From CAG-390 sp045541375 (GTDB lineage Bacteria; Bacillota; Clostridia; Oscillospirales; CAG-272), in assembly GCA_045541375.1 (NCBI GenBank), contig JAZQJB010000010.1:1-9404 (forward strand): a stretch of 9,404 nt of DNA, read 5' to 3'. The notes under the pieces are model-generated. The model made no database searches. It saw nothing but the letters and a program-made list of their open reading frames with translations, and was not told the origin of the DNA. Positions 6,885 to 9,404 of this stretch are shown here, piece after piece; positions within the stretch are counted from its first letter, which is position 1; each line of letters begins with the position of its first letter. Made by a program: the position numbers and the translations under genes.

Positions 6885-6910
6885 ATAGGAAAATGAAACA
6901 CCTTTCCTAT
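6885..6910 (-). promoter_or_regulatory. 5'-terminal hairpin or operator of the surface-protein operon
   Basis: ATAGGAAA (6885-6892) and TTTCCTAT (6903-6910) form a perfect 8-bp inverted repeat with a 10-bp spacer. The predicted transcript start is about 6911, so the mRNA would begin with this stem-loop. It could shield the 5' end from RNases, or, as DNA, be an operator just downstream of the promoter. Confidence 0.55.
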
Positions 6911-6917
6911 TATATTG

Positions 6918-6946
6918 ATTATAGCATTGCTTTTTTCCAAAATCAA
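6918..6946 (-). promoter_or_regulatory. Housekeeping-type promoter of the surface-protein operon
   Basis: On the minus strand: -35 TTGATT (6941-6946), a 17-nt spacer, and -10 TATAAT (6918-6923) with an extended TGC immediately before it. The predicted start is near 6911, leaving a leader of about 68 nt before the gene A start. A small inverted repeat, GTGTA-TTTG-TACAC (6965-6978), lies about 18 bp upstream of the -35 box and could be an operator half-pair, but it is short. Confidence 0.82.
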
Positions 6947-7174
6947 TATTTTTGACACAATTTCGTGTATTTGTACACACGCGAGTTCAAATGTCGGAAT
7001 TTTTTTGTTGAAAATCGCAAAAAAGCAAGCGCACATCTGTCGTTTATTACCATAATCGTGCTATCAGCACTATTTATCACAGCAAGGCGAGGAGATCTCT
7101 AAAACGCGTTCAAGCTTAAATGCCAGGCGTACGAGCGCCCCTTCGCATAAAGCATCAGTAACACTCTGCTCGAC
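6947..7174. other. Intergenic stretch without a supported gene
   Basis: This AT-rich stretch lies between the operon promoter and the small-RNA terminator. I see only short inverted repeats: GTGTA/TACAC at 6965-6978, GTGCT/AGCAC near 7051-7063 and GAGATCTC near 7091-7098. The open frames crossing it have no ribosome binding site or recognisable motif. Confidence 0.5.
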
Positions 7175-7209
7175 AAAACAAAAAGTGCGGCCACCGAAGT
7201 TGCCGCACT
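7175..7209 (-). terminator. Intrinsic terminator of the small RNA
   Basis: On the minus strand AGTGCGGC (7209-7202) pairs with GCCGCACT (7191-7184) over 8 bp around a 10-nt loop containing CUUCGG. It is followed by UUUU, a G and UUUU down to 7175. This is a textbook rho-independent terminator for leftward transcription. On the plus strand an A-run follows, so it is one-directional. Confidence 0.88.
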
Positions 7210-7389
7210 AAAAATGCAAACTCCGATAGTCGCCAAACTAACTTTACGTGAAATGGGTGTAACCACAATTACATAAATGGAATTTGCATTTTTAACAAAT
7301 TCAATAATGTAATTATGGCAAAAAAGAGTATAATTATCCCTAATAAAAGGATAATACACCCATCCCCACGAATATTAAGCTAGTTTGGC
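7175..7389 (-). ncRNA. Candidate structured small RNA, family unknown
   Basis: A promoter (7396-7424) predicts a start at about 7389 and a terminator ends at 7175, giving a transcript of about 215 nt. Its predicted first base starts a 13-bp stem, 7389-7377 with 7232-7244 (one G-U). Next come 7370-7365 with 7247-7252 and, past a bulged G, 7363-7355 with 7253-7261. Then 7318-7307 pairs with 7263-7274 (12 bp, one G-U) and 7302-7296 with 7280-7286 (7 bp, 9-nt loop). The 5' strand carries a 35-nt insertion (7354-7320) with its own 6-7-bp hairpin. The apical loop and 3' arm (7293-7279) are also complementary over 15 nt (one G-U) to 7224-7210, just before the terminator. These pairings are read directly from the sequence. 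A rod with one-sided bulge recalls 6S RNA, but the two-sided central bubble is missing. Nested ends recall retron RNA, but no reverse transcriptase is present. Confidence 0.72.
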
Positions 7390-7395
7390 ATAATA

Positions 7396-7424
7396 AGTAT
7401 ATCATGTTCAACGAGAAAAATCAA
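7396..7424 (-). promoter_or_regulatory. Promoter of the small RNA
   Basis: On the minus strand: -35 TTGATT (7419-7424), a 17-nt spacer, and -10 TATACT (7396-7401). The expected start, about seven bases on, falls at 7389, exactly the first base of the long base stem of the RNA. The -35 hexamer and spacer length match those of the surface-protein operon promoter. Confidence 0.78.
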
Positions 7425-7543
7425 TACGTTTTCATCAGAAAATCCGAATTCGACGACACAAGGTTGTTTTTAACAGCTCGTTCACCGAAGACTCGGGCGC
7501 GAAAAGCGCACCTTAAAAACATCAAAAACAGCCCTCGCGCCTT
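7425..7543. other. Gap between small-RNA promoter and insertion sequence
   Basis: I see no supported gene in these 119 bases. On the minus strand a GGTGCGC-TTTT-GCGCC-type hairpin occurs near 7495-7512, and T-rich runs suggest remnants of a terminator region. The plus-strand frame crossing it runs into the insertion-sequence end and lacks a ribosome binding site. Confidence 0.45.
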
Positions 7544-7580
7544 TGAACTGCCCCAATTTGTGCGGACAGCACAAAAAGCC
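7544..7580 (+). repeat. Terminal inverted repeat of the IS, distal to orfA (left end)
   Basis: It begins TGAACTGCCCC and ends with CACAAAAAGCC, matching the opposite end in TGAAC, CGGACA and the final AAAAGCC. It also contains a perfect 7-bp hairpin, TTTGTGC (7557-7563) with GCACAAA (7569-7575). Confidence 0.7.
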
Positions 7581-7604
7581 CCTTGAGGGTAGGATGTTAA
7601 ATAA

Positions 7605-8459
7605 TTAAGCAACAAACTGACATCGCTTTTCGAGTGGTGTCAGTTTTGTTTTGAGTTGGATACGATCATTGTTGTAGAAGTGGATGTATGCACCTATGAG
7701 GAGGCGCGCCTCCTCATAGGTGCGGATTTTCGCTCGGTAGATACATTCGGTTTTGAGAATAGAGAAGAAATTTTCAGCCATTGCATTGTCATAAGGATTT
7801 CCCCTACTTGACATTGATGGCGTTATGTGATAAGATTGTGTTAGCTTAAAATATGCTTGCGACGTATATTGAAAGCCTTGGTCACTGTGGAGGTGCAAGC
7901 TCCCGGTGACCTTTTCCTTTCTCTTGGCTGCTCTGATCGTAGAGAGCACGAGATTGATATTCTGTTCAGTACCCGTCTTGTATGCAACGATACTATTGTC
8001 ATAGAGATCACGAATAACGGAAAGATACAGGAATCCTTGTCCCGTTCGAATGTACGAAATATCCGTTACCCACTTTTCATTGGGACGGTCTGCACGGAAA
8101 TTTCTTGCCAAATGATTAGGGTATTTATATACACCATTGGTATAGTTGTGATATTTCTTTCTTCTGACCTCTGACAACAGATTATATTTCTGCATAACAC
8201 GAAGAACAGTTTTGGGATTCTTATGGATTCCTTGTCTTTCAAGCCATATATGTACCCTACGATAACCGTATGTACTGTGACTGTGTTCCTGACACTCTCG
8301 GATCTTCTCGGCAAGAGGAAGATCCCATGCAGGTATATCCATTCTTTTGACATAGTCATAGTATCCACTTCTTGACACCTCGAAGAACCGGCACATTTCA
8401 CTAATTGAATATTTTTCTTTATGACGGTAGATTACCATATATTTTACGCTTGTCCTCAC
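7605..8459 (-). CDS. IS3-family transposase OrfB (rve/DDE integrase core)
   Basis: The 284-residue product is full length for IS3 OrfB. The N-terminal part (about 10-45) is the HTH_21-like region (YSISEMCRFFEVSRSGYYDY), followed by STYGYRRVHIWL. The integrase core has the catalytic triad D133 (WVTDISYI), D193 (HSDQGFQY) and E229 (NAMAENFF). The spacing of 59 and 35 residues is the IS3 D,D(35)E pattern. It ends with the typical HFYNNDRIQLKTKLTPLEKR. A GTG start at 8459 overlaps the orfA stop (GTGA) and lies in the -1 frame relative to orfA. In this family the active transposase is usually an OrfAB fusion made by -1 frameshifting. I do not see a clean slippery heptamer, and AAAGGA just upstream could instead serve reinitiation. 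It cuts and joins the IS ends. Residues 246-257 are encoded by a perfect 34-bp palindrome. Confidence 0.95.
   Translation of the reverse strand: MRTSVKYMVIYRHKEKYSISEMCRFFEVSRSGYYDYVKRMDIPAWDLPLAEKIRECQEHSHSTYGYRRVHIWLERQGIHKNPKTVLRVMQKYNLLSEVRRKKYHNYTNGVYKYPNHLARNFRADRPNEKWVTDISYIRTGQGFLYLSVIRDLYDNSIVAYKTGTEQNINLVLSTIRAAKRKEKVTGSLHLHSDQGFQYTSQAYFKLTQSYHITPSMSSRGNPYDNAMAENFFSILKTECIYRAKIRTYEEARLLIGAYIHFYNNDRIQLKTKLTPLEKRCQFVA
7690..7723. repeat. Perfect 34-bp palindrome inside orfB
   Basis: The half-site GCACCTATGAGGAGGCG (7690-7706) is followed directly by its exact reverse complement (7707-7723), with no mismatch or spacer. It lies in frame within orfB and codes R-T-Y-E-E-A-R-L-L-I-G-A. 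On the mRNA it would fold into a stem of up to 15 bp with a 4-nt loop. Confidence 0.95.
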
Positions 8460-8740
8460 TTCCTTTCTGTGAGCGAGAGAAAATCCCGCAATAACTCAAC
8501 TTCCATTTTTAAACGTTTATTCTCGTATTTGTATTCTTGTAATGTTTTGGCTGGTTTTCGACCTCGATGCTTCGGTACTCCTGATATTTCCTTCTTGCGT
8601 TCGCGTTTAAGTAGTTCGTGTACGGGACGGTAACCCGTCAATCCAAGTTTGTCTTCTATTTGCTTTTGTGTCATCCCTTGGGCTAACATTTCTTTTATTC
8701 GTGGCAATAATTCTTGTGTGTGCTGATACTTTCTTGGCAT
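8456..8740 (-). CDS. IS3-family OrfA (transposase helix-turn-helix subunit)
   Basis: This is a 94-residue protein, normal for a short IS3 OrfA. It starts at the ATG at 8740, seven bases after a GGGGG Shine-Dalgarno. Residues about 10-35 hold the helix-turn-helix (LLPRIKEMLAQGMTQKQIEDKLGL), which binds the terminal repeats. HRGRKPAKTLQEYKYENKRLKMEVELLRDFL (58-88) is the leucine-zipper-like segment that mediates dimerisation with OrfB or OrfAB. Its stop codon overlaps the orfB GTG by 4 bp. Its ribosome binding site is part of a 16-bp hairpin that forms only in transcripts starting outside the element. Confidence 0.92.
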   Translation of the reverse strand: MPRKYQHTQELLPRIKEMLAQGMTQKQIEDKLGLTGYRPVHELLKRERKKEISGVPKHRGRKPAKTLQEYKYENKRLKMEVELLRDFLSLTERK

Positions 8741-8747
8741 ACAATTA

Positions 8748-8788
8748 CCCCCTTGATATGGTACTTTAATTCTACCACATCAAGGGGG
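8748..8788 (-). promoter_or_regulatory. Hairpin sequestering the orfA ribosome binding site
   Basis: CCCCCTTGATATGGTA (8748-8763) pairs with TACCACATCAAGGGGG (8773-8788) at 15 of 16 positions, with a 9-nt loop. On the minus strand the 3' arm contains the GGGGG Shine-Dalgarno of orfA. The internal promoter (-10 at 8769-8774) starts transcripts after the 5' arm, so only messages read in from outside the IS would hide the ribosome binding site. Confidence 0.75.
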
Positions 8789-8798
8789 CTTTTGTCTA
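8769..8798 (-). promoter_or_regulatory. Internal promoter of the insertion sequence
   Basis: On the minus strand: -35 TAGACA (8793-8798), an 18-nt spacer, and -10 TAGAAT (8769-8774), each 5 of 6 to consensus. The predicted start is near 8762, just upstream of the orfA ribosome binding site. Confidence 0.6.
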
Positions 8799-8824
8799 TT
8801 GTCCGTTTTTAACGGACTTGTTCA
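8787..8824 (-). repeat. Terminal inverted repeat of the IS, orfA-proximal (right end)
   Basis: Read on the minus strand it begins TGAACAAGTCC and ends ACAAAAGCC, matching the other end as described for the element. It contains a 7-bp hairpin, GTCCGTT (8801-8807) with AACGGAC (8811-8817). Confidence 0.7.
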
Positions 8825-9008
8825 TACGGTCACAGGGGGTCTTTTTTTCTTGTCCTGCCGAAAGAGCGCAAAGCCTCGCGCCCCGCCTTCCACACGTATT
8901 TTTATATATTTCATTTTTTCATAAGAAAAAATGCACAAAAAGGAGAGGGCACTTTTTACACTTTGACGGAAATGTGGGTACAGATCCGTAATTTCGCCAC
9001 GATCCGCG
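8825..9008. other. Intergenic stretch between IS and lipoprotein promoter
   Basis: I see no gene here. It contains a T-run after GGGTC (8838-8849), an AT-rich block (8895-8940) and a 9-base CCTCGCGCC (8874-8882) that also occurs to the left of the IS at 7533-7541. Confidence 0.5.
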
Positions 9009-9037
9009 TTGACTTTTGCCTACGTGGGGTTTATAAT
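9009..9037 (+). promoter_or_regulatory. Promoter of the lipoprotein gene
   Basis: -35 TTGACT (9009-9014), a 17-nt spacer and -10 TATAAT (9032-9037) on the plus strand. The predicted start is near 9044, giving a leader of about 37 nt with GGAGG at 9070-9074. Confidence 0.85.
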
Positions 9038-9080
9038 TATGGCATCAATATTTTAAAAATAAAATATACGGAGGTAAATT

Positions 9081-9404
9081 ATGACTTCTAAAACACGCAT
9101 TTTGGCAAGCGTACTTTGCTTGCTGATCGCAATCGTGTGTATTTTCGGTCTTGCCTCGTGCGGCAAATGCGCGCACAAGTGGGGCGAATGGACCGTGAAG
9201 AGTGCGGCGAGCTGCACCGTGGACGGTGTGGAGGAGCGCGCCTGCACTCTGTGCGGCGAGTCCGAGACACGCGCTCTTGCAGCCGCAGGACACAAGGGCG
9301 GCAACGCCACCTGTACGGCACCCGCCGTCTGCCTTGAGTGCGACGCGGAATACGCCGAGGCTCTCGGCCACGATTGGTTGACTTTAAGTCGGAGGCCAAG
9401 CGGT
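9081..9404 (+). CDS. Cysteine-rich lipoprotein, 3' end beyond window
   Basis: The ATG at 9081 follows GGAGG by six bases and a strong promoter, and the frame is open for 108 codons to the window edge. Residues 1-27 are a lipoprotein signal peptide (KTR, a hydrophobic run and the lipobox LASC, with Cys27 to be lipidated), so the product should be anchored outside the membrane. The rest has repeated CxxC pairs: C30 and C45, CTLC (55-58), CLEC (84-87). They sit in an H-x-W-G-x-W...C...R-x-CxxCGE...A-x-GH module seen in surface proteins of gut Clostridia, probably a small metal- or disulfide-stabilised module. Function unknown. The last residues (after GHDW, position 99) read LTLSRRPSG, out of character. 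The +2 frame gives VDFKSEAKR, which would continue a second HxW module, so a single-base frameshift near 9376 is possible. Confidence 0.82.
   Translation, partial: MTSKTRILASVLCLLIAIVCIFGLASCGKCAHKWGEWTVKSAASCTVDGVEERACTLCGESETRALAAAGHKGGNATCTAPAVCLECDAEYAEALGHDWLTLSRRPSG

Larger units (their letters stand above)
7544..8824 (-). mobile_element. IS3-family insertion sequence, apparently complete (1281 bp)
   Basis: It carries orfA and orfB in the usual IS3 arrangement, transcribed leftward, with imperfect terminal inverted repeats. Each end begins TGAAC (7544 on the plus strand, 8824 on the minus strand). Both ends share CGGACA 19 nt inside the tip, followed by a CAAAA(A)GCC stretch, and there is weaker similarity through the next 25 bases. 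The length is normal for the family (1.2-1.6 kb). Both frames are open and the DDE residues are present, so it may be active. No convincing target-site duplication is visible: CTT precedes 7544 and TAC follows 8824. The tips may be slightly misplaced, or the flanks have changed since insertion. Confidence 0.85.

Noticed and set aside
7099..7359. 86-codon minus-strand open frame starting at a GTG
   Set aside because: It begins inside the small-RNA stem, runs straight through the intrinsic terminator at 7175-7209 and has no ribosome binding site or recognisable motif. The RNA structure explains these bases better.
7175..7389. Small RNA as a retron msr-msd or a MITE
   Set aside because: No reverse transcriptase lies nearby, and the unit has its own promoter and a terminator outside the repeat, unlike a MITE. 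No target duplication is seen.
7404..7615. Short open frames on both strands near the left IS end (60 and 64 codons)
   Set aside because: They cross the IS boundary, overlap the small-RNA promoter and lack ribosome binding sites.
7533..8882. 9-bp direct repeat CCTCGCGCC on both sides of the IS as target-site duplication
   Set aside because: IS3 elements usually make 3-5-bp duplications next to the tips. The right copy is about 50 bp from the end, so this is probably coincidence.
9045..9399. Several minus-strand open frames opposite the lipoprotein gene
   Set aside because: They are low-complexity Arg/Pro/Ala shadows. The plus strand has a promoter, ribosome binding site, lipobox and regular CxxC modules.

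Overview
The window looks like a piece of a Clostridia-type (low-GC Gram-positive, probably gut) chromosome. This rests on the TasA/camelysin-type signal peptides (KKK...ALFT), a SipW-type signal peptidase, strong AGGAGG-like ribosome binding sites, frequent GTG starts and classical TTGAnn/TATAAT promoters. No ribosomal or other phylogenetic marker is present, so the assignment stays at that level.

Bases 1-6946 hold one minus-strand transcription unit, read from right to left, that looks like a TasA-type surface-fibre or surface-protein operon. A consensus promoter (6918-6946) and a 5'-terminal hairpin (6885-6910) lead into: (A) a small membrane-anchored TasA-fold-like protein (6349-6843); (B) a SipW-like signal peptidase with an unusual cytoplasmic tail of coiled coil, Pro/Ala linker and an IS66-TnpA-like helix-turn-helix (5204-6340); (C) a membrane-anchored protein with a Pro-Glu linker and a domain resembling the C-terminal part of ribosomal protein uL15 (4607-5185); (D) a TasA/CalY-like secreted subunit (3893-4552); and (E, F) two paralogous large secreted proteins made of a TasA-like N-terminal domain plus a right-handed beta-helix-like region (1630-3795 and 1-1468, the latter cut by the window edge). 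Likely logic: B processes the ALFT-type signal peptides of D, E and F. B and C each place a putative nucleic-acid-binding domain on the inner face of the membrane. GC-rich hairpins sit in most of the gaps between the downstream genes.

Bases 7175-7424 hold what I consider the most novel item: a probable stand-alone structured small RNA on the minus strand, about 215 nt. It is framed by a consensus promoter (7396-7424) and an intrinsic terminator (7175-7209). Its ends and interior pair into a long rod (13-bp base stem, 15-bp, 12-13-bp and 7-bp helices), and a 15-nt complementarity links the apical loop to the segment just before the terminator. I do not recognise its family.

Bases 7544-8824 are an apparently intact IS3-family insertion sequence (orfA and orfB, DDE residues present, imperfect terminal inverted repeats). 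Two features stand out: a 16-bp hairpin that buries the orfA Shine-Dalgarno only in read-through transcripts, and a perfect 34-bp palindrome inside orfB. Bases 9009-9404 hold a plus-strand promoter and the start of a cysteine-rich lipoprotein gene that runs off the window and may carry a frameshift near its end.
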